Of a stretch of 48,281 bases of DNA, positions 16,895-26,563 are shown piece by piece (the first letter of the stretch is position 1; each line of letters begins with the position of its first letter). The DNA is taken from assembly GCA_902778125.1 (NCBI GenBank), contig CACYWH010000009.1, positions 1 to 48,281 of the forward strand. The letters run 5' to 3'. The notes below the pieces were generated by a model. The model ran no database searches. It saw only the letters and a list, made by a program, of their open reading frames with translations, and had not been told where the DNA came from. The translations under genes were made by a program, and so were the position numbers. Origin of the DNA: an uncultured Erysipelotrichaceae bacterium. Lineage in GTDB: Bacteria > Bacillota_I > Bacilli_A > RF39 > UBA660.

Positions 16895-17517
16895 TGGCAA
16901 AGACTCAAGTTTTAAATTTAAATGGAGAAAAAGTAAAAGATTTATCTTTAAAAGATAGTGTATGGAATACTGAGGTAAATAGTGCAGTTATGCATGATGC
17001 AGTTGTTCTAGCACAAGCATCTATGAGACAAGGAACTGCTAGTACAAAAACTAGAAGTGAAGTGTCTGGTGGAGGACGTAAACCTTATAAACAAAAAGGT
17101 ACAGGTAATGCAAGACAAGGATCAACACGTAGCCCACAATGGCCAGGTGGTGGAATTGTATTTGGACCTAAACCAAGAAAATATGATAAAAAACAAAATA
17201 GAAAAGAAAGAAGATTAGCATTAAGAAGTGCTTTATCATCTAAATTCCAAGATAAAGAATTAGTAGTAGTTGAAAGCTTAGCATTAGCTGATAACAAAAC
17301 TAAGACATTTAATAAAATGTTAAAAGATCTTAAAATAGATGGAAAAGTATTAGTTGTATTTGATGAAGATAATGATAATTTATTCTATGCTTCTAGAAAT
17401 AATCAAAACGTTGCTGTAGTTAGTACAGAAGAAATTAATGTTTTAGATTTAGTAGCAACTAATTACTTACTTATTGAAGAAGCTTCTGTTAAAAAATTAG
17501 AGGAGGTGCTTAATTAA
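16894..17517 (+). CDS. rplD: 50S ribosomal protein L4
   Basis: L4 (207 residues) lines the exit tunnel and in E. coli also represses the S10 operon through its leader. The extended loop GGGRKPYKQKGTGNARQGS and PQWPGGGIVFGP are clear. It is coupled to rplC and rplW by one-base TAATG overlaps. As the first gene group after a structured leader, it is the first candidate for the feedback regulator. Confidence 0.97.
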   Translation: MAKTQVLNLNGEKVKDLSLKDSVWNTEVNSAVMHDAVVLAQASMRQGTASTKTRSEVSGGGRKPYKQKGTGNARQGSTRSPQWPGGGIVFGPKPRKYDKKQNRKERRLALRSALSSKFQDKELVVVESLALADNKTKTFNKMLKDLKIDGKVLVVFDEDNDNLFYASRNNQNVAVVSTEEINVLDLVATNYLLIEEASVKKLEEVLN

Positions 17518-17780
17518 TGAACGTTATCTTAGCACCAGTTATTACTGAAAAAAGTGAAACATTAAAATTACAAAATGTATATGTATTTAAAGTTGCAAAG
17601 AATGCTAATAAAACTCAAATTAAAAATGAGATTGAAAAAAGATTCAAAGTTAAAGTATTAAATGTTAATACATTAAATGCAGTACAAAAGAAGAGAAGAG
17701 TAGGAAGATATACAGGATTAACAACTGCTTATAAAAAAGCATATGTTAAACTTGCAGAAGGCTCTTCTATAGAATACTAG
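17517..17780 (+). CDS. rplW: 50S ribosomal protein L23
   Basis: L23 (87 residues) sits at the tunnel exit and is a docking site for SRP and trigger factor. It begins MNVILAPVITEKSE and has the basic strand KKRRVGRYTGLTTAYKKAYV. GAGGAGG lies in the end of rplD; the start overlaps the rplD stop by one base. Confidence 0.96.
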   Translation: MNVILAPVITEKSETLKLQNVYVFKVAKNANKTQIKNEIEKRFKVKVLNVNTLNAVQKKRRVGRYTGLTTAYKKAYVKLAEGSSIEY

Positions 17781-17790
17781 GAGGTAAAAT

Positions 17791-18621
17791 ATGCCAGTTA
17801 AGAATTTTAAGCCTAATACTCCTGGAACAAGAGGAATGAGCACATTAGTTAATGATGAAATAACTAAAAGTACTCCTGAAAAGAGTCTTCTTGTTAAAAA
17901 CAGTAAAACAGGCGGAAGAAATAATCAAGGTAAAATAACTGTTCGTCATATTGGTGGTGGAGTTAGACGTAAATATCGTGTTATTGATTTTAAAAGAAAT
18001 AAAGATGGTATTGAAGGTAGAGTAGCTTCAATCGAATATGATCCAAACAGAAGTGCTAATATTGCATTAGTAAATTATGTAGATGGTGAAAAAAGATATA
18101 TAATTGCTCCACTTAACTTAAAAGTTGGAGATAAAATTGAAAGTGGTGAAAATGCTGATATCAAAGTTGGTAATGCATTACCACTAGGAAATATTCCAGT
18201 AGGTACTTTAGTTCACAATGTTGAATTAAATCCAGGAGCTGGAGCAAAAATGGCTCGTAGCGCTGGAAGTAGTGTTCAAATCTTAGGTAAAGAAGGTAAA
18301 TATGTTATCTTAAGACTTAAGAGTGGCGAAACTAGAAAAGTTTTAGCTACATGTAGAGCTACAGTTGGTGAAGTAGGAAATACTGATTATGAACTAGTTC
18401 ACTTAGGAAAAGCAGGAAGAAAAAGACATATGGGAATTAGACCTACAGTTCGTGGATCTGTTATGAACCCTAATGATCACCCACATGGTGGTGGTGAAGG
18501 TAGAGCTCCAGTAGGACGTGCACAACCAATGACTCCTTGGGGTAAACCAGCTCTAGGACTTAAGACTAGAAAAACTAAAAAAGCATCTGAGAAGTTAATC
18601 ATGACTCGTCGTAAGAAATAA
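17791..18621 (+). CDS. rplB: 50S ribosomal protein L2
   Basis: L2 (276 residues) supports subunit association and the peptidyl-transferase centre. Family motifs are complete: [32 protein letters not shown] and, near the end, [18 protein letters not shown] with the conserved histidine. AGGAGG is placed just after the rplW stop. Confidence 0.98.
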   Translation: MPVKNFKPNTPGTRGMSTLVNDEITKSTPEKSLLVKNSKTGGRNNQGKITVRHIGGGVRRKYRVIDFKRNKDGIEGRVASIEYDPNRSANIALVNYVDGEKRYIIAPLNLKVGDKIESGENADIKVGNALPLGNIPVGTLVHNVELNPGAGAKMARSAGSSVQILGKEGKYVILRLKSGETRKVLATCRATVGEVGNTDYELVHLGKAGRKRHMGIRPTVRGSVMNPNDHPHGGGEGRAPVGRAQPMTPWGKPALGLKTRKTKKASEKLIMTRRKK

Positions 18622-18645
18622 GAAGAAAGGACCGTGAAATAACAA

Positions 18646-18915
18646 ATGTCAAGAAGTTTAAAAAAAGGACCTTACACATTTCCTAGACTTTTAAAAAGAG
18701 TTAAAGAGTTAAATGAAAAAGGTAAAAAAGAAGTAATTAAAACTTGGTCAAGACGTTCTACAATTTATCCTGAATTTGTAGGACATACATTTGCAGTTCA
18801 TAATGGACGTGAATTTATTCCTGTATATGTAACTGAGGATATGGTAGGACATAAACTTGGAGAGTTCTCACTTACTCGTAAGTTTACTGGCCATGCTGGA
18901 AGCGGTAAGAAGTAG
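18646..18915 (+). CDS. rpsS: 30S ribosomal protein S19
   Basis: S19 (89 residues) binds the 16S head with S13. [20 protein letters not shown] and [13 protein letters not shown] are typical. The nearest purine-rich Shine-Dalgarno (AAAGG, 18626-18630) is about 15 bases from the ATG, which is long; a three-codon reading GTG-AAA-TAA (18634-18642) lies in the gap. The start is fixed by the conserved N-terminus. Confidence 0.97.
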   Translation: MSRSLKKGPYTFPRLLKRVKELNEKGKKEVIKTWSRRSTIYPEFVGHTFAVHNGREFIPVYVTEDMVGHKLGEFSLTRKFTGHAGSGKK

Positions 18916-18924
18916 GAGGTATAA

Positions 18925-19275
18925 ATGGAAACTTATAGTATACATAAAGGAGCACAAATTGCTCCATTAAAAGCAAGAATGACTCTTGATCTTATCAGAG
19001 GTAAAAAAGTATCTCAAGCTGAAGCAATCTTACTTACTACTAACACAAAAGCTAGTAGATTAATAATTAAAGTTTTAAATTCTGCAGTAGCTAATGCTGT
19101 TAATAACTTTGGAGCTAATAAAGAAGATTTAGTTATAAAGGAAGCTTATATTAGTGAAGGTAGAACTTTAAAAAGAAGAAAAGCTGCTTCTCATTCAAGA
19201 GTAGCTAAAAATTATCATAGAACAAGTCATATTTATGTATGTGTTACAGATAATATGCAAAAGAAGGAGGACTAA
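18925..19275 (+). CDS. rplV: 50S ribosomal protein L22
   Basis: L22 (116 residues) reaches into the exit tunnel. [17 protein letters not shown] and the beta-hairpin region [16 protein letters not shown] are present. The hairpin looks complete. AGGAGG precedes the ATG; rpsC follows after two bases. Confidence 0.97.
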   Translation: METYSIHKGAQIAPLKARMTLDLIRGKKVSQAEAILLTTNTKASRLIIKVLNSAVANAVNNFGANKEDLVIKEAYISEGRTLKRRKAASHSRVAKNYHRTSHIYVCVTDNMQKKED

Positions 19276-19277
19276 AC

Positions 19278-19955
19278 ATGGGACAAAAAGTAAGTCCAAT
19301 AGGACTTAGAATTGGTGTTAACAGAGACTGGGAAAGTAAATGGTATGCACCAACTAAGGATTTTGCTAAATATTTAGACAATGATTTAAAAATTAGAAAA
19401 TATTTAGATAAAGAATTAAAAGGATGTTCAGTTGCTTCTGTAGTAATCGAAAGAAATAATAAAAGAACAAATGTTACAATCAATACATCTAAACCTGGTG
19501 TTGTAATTGGCAAAGGTGGAGCTGATATTGAAAAACATAAAAAAACTTTACAAAAACTAACTGGTGAAGAAATCTATTTATCAATTGTTGAAGTTAAGAA
19601 TCCTGATTTAAACGCTGCATTAGTAGCTGAGGGAATTGCACTTCAAATTCAAAATAGAGCATCATTTAGAGCTGTACAAAAAAGAGCAATTAGAAATACA
19701 ATGAAAGCAGGAGCAGTTGGTATTAAAGTTGCTGTTTCTGGACGTTTAGCCGGTGCTGAAATGGCTAGAACTGAAACTTATACAGAAGGTACTGTACCTC
19801 TACATACTTTAAGAGCTGATATAGATTATGCTCATAAAGAAGCAGATACAATCTATGGAAAAATTGGTGTTAAAGTATGGATTTATAAAGGTGAAATACT
19901 TCCTGCTAAAAAGATAAAGGGAGGTAATGAAAATGTTAATTCCAAAGAGAACTAA
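19278..19955 (+). CDS. rpsC: 30S ribosomal protein S3
   Basis: S3 (225 residues) is at the mRNA entry site. [20 protein letters not shown], the KH motif [10 protein letters not shown] and the C-terminal domain ([25 protein letters not shown]) are clear. AGGAGG sits in the end of rplV. Its last codons overlap rplP by 23 bases. Confidence 0.97.
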   Translation: MGQKVSPIGLRIGVNRDWESKWYAPTKDFAKYLDNDLKIRKYLDKELKGCSVASVVIERNNKRTNVTINTSKPGVVIGKGGADIEKHKKTLQKLTGEEIYLSIVEVKNPDLNAALVAEGIALQIQNRASFRAVQKRAIRNTMKAGAVGIKVAVSGRLAGAEMARTETYTEGTVPLHTLRADIDYAHKEADTIYGKIGVKVWIYKGEILPAKKIKGGNENVNSKEN

Positions 19956-20355
19956 ATATAGAAAACCTCATAGAGTTAGTTATGAAGGAAAAGCTAAGGG
20001 TAATACAGAACTTACTCAAGGTGAATACGGATTAATGGCTAAAGAAGGAGCATACATTACAGCTAGACAAATTGAAGCGGCTCGTATTGCTATGACTCGT
20101 CATATGAAAAACTTTAAAAGAGGAAAAGTATTTATAAATATTTTCCCACACTTAGCAAGAACTAAGAAACCTGCTGAGGTACGTATGGGTAGTGGAAAAG
20201 GTAATGTTGAAGAATGGGCAGCAGTAGTTAAGGAAGGTAAAATCATGTTTGAAATGACTGATGTTACTGAAGAAATAGCTCGTGAAGCTTTCCGTTTAGC
20301 AGGACATAAACTACCAATCAAAACAAAATTTGTAGCAAAGGAAGTGGCTAAATAA
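19933..20355 (+). CDS. rplP: 50S ribosomal protein L16
   Basis: L16 (140 residues) helps organise the A-site tRNA. The start is set at 19933 ([14 protein letters not shown]), because GGGAGG (19919-19924) is eight bases away, whereas an ATG at 19927 would be only two bases away. [22 protein letters not shown] and VRMGSGKGN are family motifs. Confidence 0.96.
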   Translation: MLIPKRTKYRKPHRVSYEGKAKGNTELTQGEYGLMAKEGAYITARQIEAARIAMTRHMKNFKRGKVFINIFPHLARTKKPAEVRMGSGKGNVEEWAAVVKEGKIMFEMTDVTEEIAREAFRLAGHKLPIKTKFVAKEVAK

Positions 20356-20570
20356 TGATAAAGATGACAGAAATTAGAAAATTAACCACTGAAGATTTAA
20401 ATAAAAAATTAGAAGAAAATAAGAAAGAATTATTTAATTTAAAATTTGCTCTTTCAACTGGTAATTTAGAAAAACCTCATAGAATTAAAGAATTAAGACA
20501 TGAAGTTGCTAAAATTAAAACAGTTTTAAGAGAAAGAGAATTAAATGAGAGTAAGGAGGAAGCTAAGTAA
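20355..20570 (+). CDS. rpmC: 50S ribosomal protein L29
   Basis: L29 (71 residues) is next to L23 at the tunnel exit. The middle reads LKFALSTGNLEKPHRIKELRHEVAKIKTVL, split here by residue groups as is usual for L29. The ATG at 20355 overlaps the rplP stop; a second ATG at 20364 would be farther from the AGGAAG at 20339. Confidence 0.94.
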   Translation: MIKMTEIRKLTTEDLNKKLEENKKELFNLKFALSTGNLEKPHRIKELRHEVAKIKTVLRERELNESKEEAK

Positions 20571-20827
20571 TGGAAAAGACTAAACAAGAAATAGTTGGAA
20601 AAGTTGTTAGTGCAACAAACAATAAAACAATCACAGTTGCTGTTGTAACTTATAAAAAGCATCCACTTTACAATAAAAATGTTAAAACTACTAAAAAATA
20701 TGCAGTACATGATGAAGAGAATAAAGCTAAAGTTGGAGATACTATTAAAGCTGTATCTTCACGTCCTCTATCTAAAACAAAACATTTTGTATTAGAAAGC
20801 ATTATTGAGGAAGCTGTTATTCTTTAA
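20570..20827 (+). CDS. rpsQ: 30S ribosomal protein S17
   Basis: S17 (85 residues) binds the 5' domain of 16S r[38 protein letters not shown] and [10 protein letters not shown] match. Its ATG overlaps the rpmC stop by one base, with AAGGAGG inside rpmC. Confidence 0.96.
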   Translation: MEKTKQEIVGKVVSATNNKTITVAVVTYKKHPLYNKNVKTTKKYAVHDEENKAKVGDTIKAVSSRPLSKTKHFVLESIIEEAVIL

Positions 20828-20844
20828 TAAGAAAGGAGAGAGTT

Positions 20845-21213
20845 ATGATACAACCAGAAAGCCGTTTAAAGGTAGCTGACAATTCAGGCGCTCGTGAAAT
20901 CTTAGTAATCAGAGTACTTGGTGGAAGCAAAGTTAAATATGGTAATATTGGAGATGTTGTTGTTGGAACTGTTAAGAAAGCAATACCAAGTTCAAATACT
21001 CCAAAAGGAAAAGTAGTAAAAGCTGTTATTGTTAGAACAGTAGAAGGCGTTAGAAGAGCTGACGGAAGTCATATTAAGTTTGAGGATAATGCCTGTGTAT
21101 TAATAAAAGATGATAATAGTCCTGTAGGAACTCGTGTTCTAGGACCTGTTGCTCGTGAACTTCGTGATAAAAACTACATGAAAATTGTTTCACTAGCTCC
21201 AGAAGTGTTATAG
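20845..21213 (+). CDS. rplN: 50S ribosomal protein L14
   Basis: L14 (122 residues) lies at the subunit interface. [19 protein letters not shown], the [13 protein letters not shown] strand and the ending [16 protein letters not shown]-like tail are as expected. AAAGGAG precedes the ATG. Confidence 0.97.
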   Translation: MIQPESRLKVADNSGAREILVIRVLGGSKVKYGNIGDVVVGTVKKAIPSSNTPKGKVVKAVIVRTVEGVRRADGSHIKFEDNACVLIKDDNSPVGTRVLGPVARELRDKNYMKIVSLAPEVL

Positions 21214-21223
21214 GAGGAATATT

Positions 21224-21547
21224 ATGAAGATGAAAGTTGGAGATAATGTTCGTGTAATTACAGGAACTAATAAAGGAAAAGAAGGTAAAGTCTTAAAAAT
21301 ATTTAGAAAAGAAGGTAGAGTTGTTGTTGATGGTGTAAATGTTGTTAAAAAACATATGAAACCAAATAGAACAAATGAAACTGGTGGAATTTTAGAAGTT
21401 GAAGCTCCTATCCACATTTCTAATGTTAAGGTTTTAACTAAAGAAACTAAAAAAGAAGAAAAAGTAAAAGAATCTAAAAAAGAAGTAAAAAAGGAAGTTA
21501 AAGAAAAGAAAGCTTCTAAGAAAAAAGAAACTAAAGAAAGTAAGTAG
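21224..21547 (+). CDS. rplX: 50S ribosomal protein L24 with Lys/Glu-rich tail
   Basis: L24 starts 50S assembly and binds 23S rRNA through a KOW domain (VITGTNKGKEGKVLKI, residues about 10-25). The ending PIHISNVKVL closes the usual protein at about residue 70. Some 35 further residues are almost all Lys, Glu and Ser, which is longer than normal bacterial L24 tails. AGGAGG supports the start. Confidence 0.95.
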   Translation: MKMKVGDNVRVITGTNKGKEGKVLKIFRKEGRVVVDGVNVVKKHMKPNRTNETGGILEVEAPIHISNVKVLTKETKKEEKVKESKKEVKKEVKEKKASKKKETKESK

Positions 21548-21554
21548 GTGAATT

Positions 21555-22094
21555 ATGGAAACATTAAAAAAATTATATGAAGAAGAAATAGTTCCAAATT
21601 TAACTAAAAAGTTTAACTACACTACTAAAATGCAAGTTCCACGTTTAGAAAAAATAGTTCTAAATATGGGTGTTGGAGATGCTATTAGTGATCAAAAATA
21701 TTTAGATGCTGCTGTTCGTGACTTAGAAGCAATTGCTGGTCAAAAACCAGTTATTACAACTGCTAAAAAGTCTATCGCAGGTTTCAAACTTAGAGAAGGA
21801 AATAAAATTGGATGTAAAGTTACTTTAAGAGGTGACAATATGTATAACTTCTTAAATAAATTAATAACAATTGCTCTTCCTCGAGTTAGAGATTTCAGAG
21901 GAATATCTAAAAATAGTTTTGATGGAAGAGGTAATTATACTCTTGGAATTAGAGAACAATTAGTATTTCCTGAAGTAGAATATGATCAAGTTATAAAAGT
22001 TAGAGGTTTAGATATTGTTATGGTAACAACTGCTAAAACAAATGAAGAAGCTCTAGCGTTATTAACTGAATTTGGATTACCTTTTAGAAAATAA
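21555..22094 (+). CDS. rplE: 50S ribosomal protein L5
   Basis: L5 (179 residues) binds 5S rRNA and contacts the P-site t[56 protein letters not shown] and [16 protein letters not shown] are diagnostic. Confidence 0.97.
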   Translation: METLKKLYEEEIVPNLTKKFNYTTKMQVPRLEKIVLNMGVGDAISDQKYLDAAVRDLEAIAGQKPVITTAKKSIAGFKLREGNKIGCKVTLRGDNMYNFLNKLITIALPRVRDFRGISKNSFDGRGNYTLGIREQLVFPEVEYDQVIKVRGLDIVMVTTAKTNEEALALLTEFGLPFRK

Positions 22095-22108
22095 GAAAGG
22101 AAATATTT

Positions 22109-22294
22109 ATGGCAAAGAAAAGTAAAGTTATATCTCAACAAAGAGGTAGCAAATTCTCTACTAGAAATTATACAAGATGCACTAGATGTGGACGTCCACA
22201 TGGTGTACTTAGCAAATTTGGTCTATGCCGTATTTGCTTTAGAGAACTTGCTTATAAGGGACAAATTCCAGGCGTTAAGAAATCAAGCTGGTAA
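22109..22294 (+). CDS. rpsN: 30S ribosomal protein S14, zinc-binding type
   Basis: This 61-residue S14 has two CxxC pairs (CTRC and CRIC) that bind zinc, as in the short S14 type. The ending IPGVKKSSW is typical. AAAGGA precedes the ATG. The following gap of 65 bases is the longest inside the spc part of the operon. Confidence 0.96.
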   Translation: MAKKSKVISQQRGSKFSTRNYTRCTRCGRPHGVLSKFGLCRICFRELAYKGQIPGVKKSSW

Positions 22295-22324
22295 TTTGTA
22301 AAAAAATATAAAATAAACCACACA

Positions 22325-22340
22325 TTAACAGAGGTGTTAA
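22325..22340 (+). promoter_or_regulatory. Hairpin between rpsN and rpsH
   Basis: TTAACA, loop GAGG, TGTTAA, just before the rpsH Shine-Dalgarno GGGAGG. It has no T-run, so it is not a terminator. An operator for S8 or a processing site is possible. Confidence 0.35.
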
Positions 22341-22359
22341 TAAGAAGGGAGGACCTATA

Positions 22360-22755
22360 ATGGTTAATGACACTGTAGCAGATATGCTTACAAGAATTCG
22401 TAATGCTAATGCTATGAAGTATAAAACAGTAGAAATACCTGGTACTAAAATGACTAAGGGTATTGCTGATATTTTAACTAAAGAAGGATTTATAGCTGGA
22501 TATGAAGTTAACAAATTAGCTGTTGGTGAAATGTTAGTTGTAAATCTTAAATATTCAAAAACTAAAGAAAGAGTAATCAATGGCTTAAAGAGAATTAGTA
22601 AACCAGGATTACGTGTATATGCTAAGGCTGATGAAATGCCAAGAGTTCTTAATGGACTTGGAATTGCAATTGTTTCAACATCAGAAGGATTAATGACTGA
22701 TAAAGAAGCAAGAGCAAAGAAAATTGGTGGAGAAGTTTTAGCTTACATATGGTAG
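22360..22755 (+). CDS. rpsH: 30S ribosomal protein S8
   Basis: S8 (131 residues) binds helix 21 of 16S rRNA and in E. coli represses the spc operon. [34 protein letters not shown] and the end [12 protein letters not shown] are complete. GGGAGG precedes the ATG. Confidence 0.97.
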   Translation: MVNDTVADMLTRIRNANAMKYKTVEIPGTKMTKGIADILTKEGFIAGYEVNKLAVGEMLVVNLKYSKTKERVINGLKRISKPGLRVYAKADEMPRVLNGLGIAIVSTSEGLMTDKEARAKKIGGEVLAYIW

Positions 22756-22762
22756 GTGTGTT

Positions 22763-23308
22763 ATGAGTAGAATCGGAAATAGAGTATTAACTATTCCTGC
22801 TGGAGTAGAAGTAACAATTGATGGAAATAAAGTAACAACTAAAGGACCAAAAGGAACATTAGAATTCAATTTTAAGAATGAAAATGTTGATGTAAAAGTT
22901 GAAGGTGCTAGTGTAGTTGTATCTAGAAAAAATGATTTAAAAGTTTCTAAACAATTACATGGTACTACAAATTCAGTTATTAATAATATGATGGTTGGTG
23001 TAAGTGAAGGATTCAAGAGAGAATTAGAAATCAACGGTGTTGGTTATAGATTCCAAGTACAAGGAAATAAAGTAATTATTACTGCTGGATATTCTCACCC
23101 AGTTGAATTAGTTATTCCTGAAGGTATTAAAGTTGAAATGCCTGACAAATCAACTACAGAATTAGTAATAAGCGGATATGATAAACAAGCAGTTTCTGAA
23201 TTTGCTGCTAATATAAGAAAAGTAAGAGGACCAGAGCCATATAAGGGTAAAGGTATTAAGTTCAAAGAAGAACATATCCGTCGTAAAGAAGGAAAGAAAG
23301 CTGCATAG
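22763..23308 (+). CDS. rplF: 50S ribosomal protein L6
   Basis: L6 (181 residues) lies near the sarcin-ricin loop. It has MSRIGNRVLTIPAGVEV, VNGVGYR-type NGVGYRFQVQG and the ending GPEPYKGKGIKFKEEHIRRKEGKKA. It begins eight bases after rpsH. Confidence 0.97.
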   Translation: MSRIGNRVLTIPAGVEVTIDGNKVTTKGPKGTLEFNFKNENVDVKVEGASVVVSRKNDLKVSKQLHGTTNSVINNMMVGVSEGFKRELEINGVGYRFQVQGNKVIITAGYSHPVELVIPEGIKVEMPDKSTTELVISGYDKQAVSEFAANIRKVRGPEPYKGKGIKFKEEHIRRKEGKKAA

Positions 23309-23321
23309 GAGGTAAAAGATA

Positions 23322-23675
23322 ATGATAAAAAAAGAATCAAAAAATGTATCAAGAGTTAAAAGACATGAAAAAATCAGAAGAACATTGTCTGGAACTAATG
23401 AAACTCCTAGACTTTGTGTTTTCAGAAGTAATGCTGGTATTTATGCACAATTAATAGATGATGTTAAAGGTGTAACACTAGCAAGCTCATCTTCTTTAGA
23501 ACTAAAACTTAAGGGTAATAATCTTGAAACTGCTAGTGCAGTAGGTAAAGATATTGCAGAAAAAGCTAAAAAAGCTAAGATTAAAACAGTAGTGTTTGAT
23601 CGTGGTGGTTATCTATATCATGGACGTGTTAAAGCATTAGCTGAAGCAGCTCGTGAAAATGGATTACAATTCTAG
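23322..23675 (+). CDS. rplR: 50S ribosomal protein L18
   Basis: L18 (117 residues) binds 5S rRNA with L5. Basic N-terminus [30 protein letters not shown], and the end [27 protein letters not shown] fit. AGGAGG precedes the ATG. Confidence 0.97.
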   Translation: MIKKESKNVSRVKRHEKIRRTLSGTNETPRLCVFRSNAGIYAQLIDDVKGVTLASSSSLELKLKGNNLETASAVGKDIAEKAKKAKIKTVVFDRGGYLYHGRVKALAEAARENGLQF

Positions 23676-23685
23676 GGAGGAAATT

Positions 23686-24201
23686 ATGAACGAAAATAAA
23701 AGAAATACTCGTGAACCTAAGAAACTTTATGAAGATAAAATTATATCTATAGGTAAAGTTACTAAAGTTACACAAGGTGGACGTAATTTTAGATTTTCAG
23801 CTACTGTTGCAGTAGGAGATAGAAAAGGTAAAGTTGGAATTGGTACTGGTAAAAGTAAAGAAATTCCTGTTGCTGTAAGTAAAGCTATCAAGGAAGCTGA
23901 AAAGAATATAATTCATGTTAATTTAGTAGATGGAAGAACAATATCTCACGAAGTAACTGGTGTATGTGGAGCTGCTAAAGTTTTAATTAGACCAGCTAAA
24001 GAAGGACGTGGAATTATTGCTGGTGGATCTTCAAGAATTGTTTTAGAACTTGCAGGTGTTAAAGATGTAGTTGCTAAATCATTAGGAAGCAATACAAAAA
24101 TTAATACTGCTAAAGCAACAATTGAAGCATTAAGTTCTCAAAGAACTATTGAACATGCTGCTGAATTACGTGGAAAAACAGTTGAGGAGGTCTTAAAATA
24201 A
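23686..24201 (+). CDS. rpsE: 30S ribosomal protein S5
   Basis: S5 (171 residues) acts in decoding fidelity and mRNA entry. The start at 23686 ([13 protein letters not shown]) has GGGAGG upstream; an upstream in-frame start at 23653 would lie inside rpl[21 protein letters not shown] and [14 protein letters not shown] are typical. rplO starts on its stop codon; rpmD (L30), usually placed between them, is absent. Confidence 0.96.
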   Translation: MNENKRNTREPKKLYEDKIISIGKVTKVTQGGRNFRFSATVAVGDRKGKVGIGTGKSKEIPVAVSKAIKEAEKNIIHVNLVDGRTISHEVTGVCGAAKVLIRPAKEGRGIIAGGSSRIVLELAGVKDVVAKSLGSNTKINTAKATIEALSSQRTIEHAAELRGKTVEEVLK

Positions 24202-24644
24202 TGAAATTACATGAATTAAGTGTTGTTGATGGATCAACTCATAGAAGAAAAGTTGTTGGACGTGGACCAGGAAGTGGACATGGTAAAACATCTGGACGTG
24301 GTGAAAAAGGACAAAAAGCTAGAAGTGGTGGAGGAGTACATGCTTGGTTTGAAGGTGGACAAACTCCATTATATAAAAGATTACCTAGACGTGGATTTTC
24401 TAACGCAAGATTCACTCGTAGATATGCAATCGTTAACGTATCAGATTTAAATAGATTTAAAGATGGAGAAACAGTTACTCCTGAATTATTACTTGAATCT
24501 GGACTTGTTAAAAAAGAACTTTGTGGAATCAAAGTTTTAGGAAATGGTAAATTAGAAAAGAAATTAACAGTTAAAGCTAATGTATTTACTAATACTGCTA
24601 TTACTAAGATTGAAGAAATGGGTGGAACTACGGAGGTGATTTAA
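24201..24644 (+). CDS. rplO: 50S ribosomal protein L15
   Basis: L15 (147 residues) is a late 50S assembly protein. Its Gly/Arg-rich N-terminus ([19 protein letters not shown]) and GFEGGQTP-like [16 protein letters not shown] are diagnostic. The ATG overlaps the rpsE stop (TAATG). Confidence 0.97.
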   Translation: MKLHELSVVDGSTHRRKVVGRGPGSGHGKTSGRGEKGQKARSGGGVHAWFEGGQTPLYKRLPRRGFSNARFTRRYAIVNVSDLNRFKDGETVTPELLLESGLVKKELCGIKVLGNGKLEKKLTVKANVFTNTAITKIEEMGGTTEVI

Positions 24645-24645
24645 G

Positions 24646-25902
24646 ATGTTTGCTACATTTAAGCAAATATTTAGATCTTCTAACAAAGATTTAAGAATAA
24701 GAATATTATTCACATTAGGTGCATTATTCATATTCGCACTTGGTAATTCTATAACTATACCTGGTATGAATGTTGTATCAGATGATATAGGATTCTTAGA
24801 ATTATTTAATGCTATGAGTGGTGGAGGACTTAAGCAATTTTCAATATTTGCTTTAGGTGTTATGCCATATATTAGTGCATCTATCGTAATTCAAATATTA
24901 CAAATGGATATCATTCCCTACTTTAAAGAGTTAAAAGAAATGGGAGAAGAAGGAAGAAGAAAAATATCTAAAATAACTAGATATCTAGGATTAGGCGTTG
25001 CATTTATTCAAGGTTTCTTCTATCCAATGATGTTTTTAGGAAAGAGTGCTATGGAACCTATTGGTTTCTTAAGAATAGCATTAATCCTAACAGCTGGTAC
25101 TGCCTTCCTATTATGGTTGGGAGATGAAATAACTAATAAAGGAATTGGAAATGGTGTATCATTATTAATCATGGCAGGTATTGTTAATACATTACCTAGC
25201 ATGTTTGTAACAGTATTTACATCTTTAATTCCAGGAGCATCTAATGCATTAATAGCATGGATTAAATTTGCAGTATTTATATTATTATATTTACTAATAG
25301 TTGTTGGAATTATATGGGTTGAAAATGCTGAGAGAAGAATACCAATTCAGTATTCAAATAGAAGTTCTGGAAGTTATGGTGGACAACAAACATTCTTACC
25401 ACTAAAGCTTAATTCAGCAAGTGTAATGCCTGTAATTATTGCTAGTGTTATTATGGGAATCCCATCAATAATACAAATGTTTGCTAAAGATAATGTTAAA
25501 TTAACTACATTTATTACTAACTATTTATCAACATCAAAACCAGTAGGTTTTATACTATATATAGTATTAATAATTGCATTTACTTATATTTATACATTCT
25601 TAACTATTAATCCAGAAGAATTATCTAAAAACTTAAATAAGAATGGTGGTTATATTCCTGGTATTAGACCTGGAAAGGAAACTAAGGAATATATATCTAA
25701 AATACTTGCAAGAATAACATTTATGGGTGCTATATTTATTGCACTACTTGCTGCAATACCAAATATATTTACATCTATAACTAAATTACCAGATGCAGTT
25801 AAATTAGGTGGAACATCTATATTAATCGCAGTTGGAGTTATTCTTGAAACATATAAGCAACTTGAAAGTTCTGTTGCATCAAGAAATTATAATAGGAGAT
25901 AA
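24646..25902 (+). CDS. secY: Sec translocon channel protein SecY
   Basis: SecY (418 residues) forms the protein-export channel with SecE and SecG. Ten membrane segments are visible. SIFALGVMPYISASI, the region GNGVSLLIMAGI, QQTFLPLKLNSASVMPVI and the ending region ILVAVG-like ILIAVGVILETYKQLES match. GGAGGTGAT precedes the ATG one base after the rplO stop. Confidence 0.97.
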   Translation: MFATFKQIFRSSNKDLRIRILFTLGALFIFALGNSITIPGMNVVSDDIGFLELFNAMSGGGLKQFSIFALGVMPYISASIVIQILQMDIIPYFKELKEMGEEGRRKISKITRYLGLGVAFIQGFFYPMMFLGKSAMEPIGFLRIALILTAGTAFLLWLGDEITNKGIGNGVSLLIMAGIVNTLPSMFVTVFTSLIPGASNALIAWIKFAVFILLYLLIVVGIIWVENAERRIPIQYSNRSSGSYGGQQTFLPLKLNSASVMPVIIASVIMGIPSIIQMFAKDNVKLTTFITNYLSTSKPVGFILYIVLIIAFTYIYTFLTINPEELSKNLNKNGGYIPGIRPGKETKEYISKILARITFMGAIFIALLAAIPNIFTSITKLPDAVKLGGTSILIAVGVILETYKQLESSVASRNYNRR

Positions 25903-25903
25903 T

Positions 25904-26563
25904 ATGAATTTAATTTTAATTGCTGCACCTGCAGCTGGTAAAGGTACATTAGCATCAATGCTAAATGAGAAATATGGGTTAATCTGTATTTCTGCAGGTG
26001 AACTTTTAAGAGGTGTTGACCCAACAACTGAACTTGGGAAAAAAATAAGAGAAATTCAATCAAGACGTGAACTTGTAGATGATTCAATTACAAATGAGTT
26101 AATGAAACAAAGATTGATGCAAGATGATATTAAGAATGGATTTATTCTTGATGGATATCCAAGACGTATGGCTCAAGTTGAAGCTGTCACTGAGATGATG
26201 AAAGAGTTAAATCTAAAAATTGATAAAGCTATATTAATGAATATAGATTATGAGACTGGCCTTAAGAGAACAATAGGAAGAAGAATTTGTCCTAATTGTA
26301 AAAAAACATATAATGTTTTAACTGGTGTTAATACACCTAAAGTTGAAAATATGTGTGATGATTGTAATGTTGAATTAACTTTAAGAAACGATGATAATGA
26401 AGAAACTTATAAAGCTGGTTATGCAACATTTATGCAAAATTGTCCAGCAGTAATTGAATATTATAAAAATCGTAATATGCTAATTGAATTAGATGCTACA
26501 GGTTCTGCTGATGACACAATGAGACAGTTAGAGAATATTTTAAAGGAAGTTAAAAATGATTAG
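25904..26563 (+). CDS. adk: Adenylate kinase
   Basis: Adk interconverts AMP, ADP and ATP in the cytoplasm. The 219 residues begin MNLILIAAPAAGKGT, with TAGGAG upstream. DGYPRR (AMP site) and a zinc-type LID with CPNC and CDDC are present. Two departures from the family exist: the P-loop is AAPAAGKGT, not GxPGAGKGT, and the arginine expected in the sequence DDNEExxxKR is missing (DDNEETYKAG; the equivalent of E. coli Arg167 becomes Gly). Other arginines (LLRG, GYPRR, IGRR, LRNDD) are kept, so activity is likely but may be altered. Confidence 0.93.
   Translation: MNLILIAAPAAGKGTLASMLNEKYGLICISAGELLRGVDPTTELGKKIREIQSRRELVDDSITNELMKQRLMQDDIKNGFILDGYPRRMAQVEAVTEMMKELNLKIDKAILMNIDYETGLKRTIGRRICPNCKKTYNVLTGVNTPKVENMCDDCNVELTLRNDDNEETYKAGYATFMQNCPAVIEYYKNRNMLIELDATGSADDTMRQLENILKEVKND

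Noticed and set aside
24220-24450. Second frame inside rplO
   Set aside because: It is fully covered by the conserved L15 frame and is a by-product of its Gly/Arg-rich codons.
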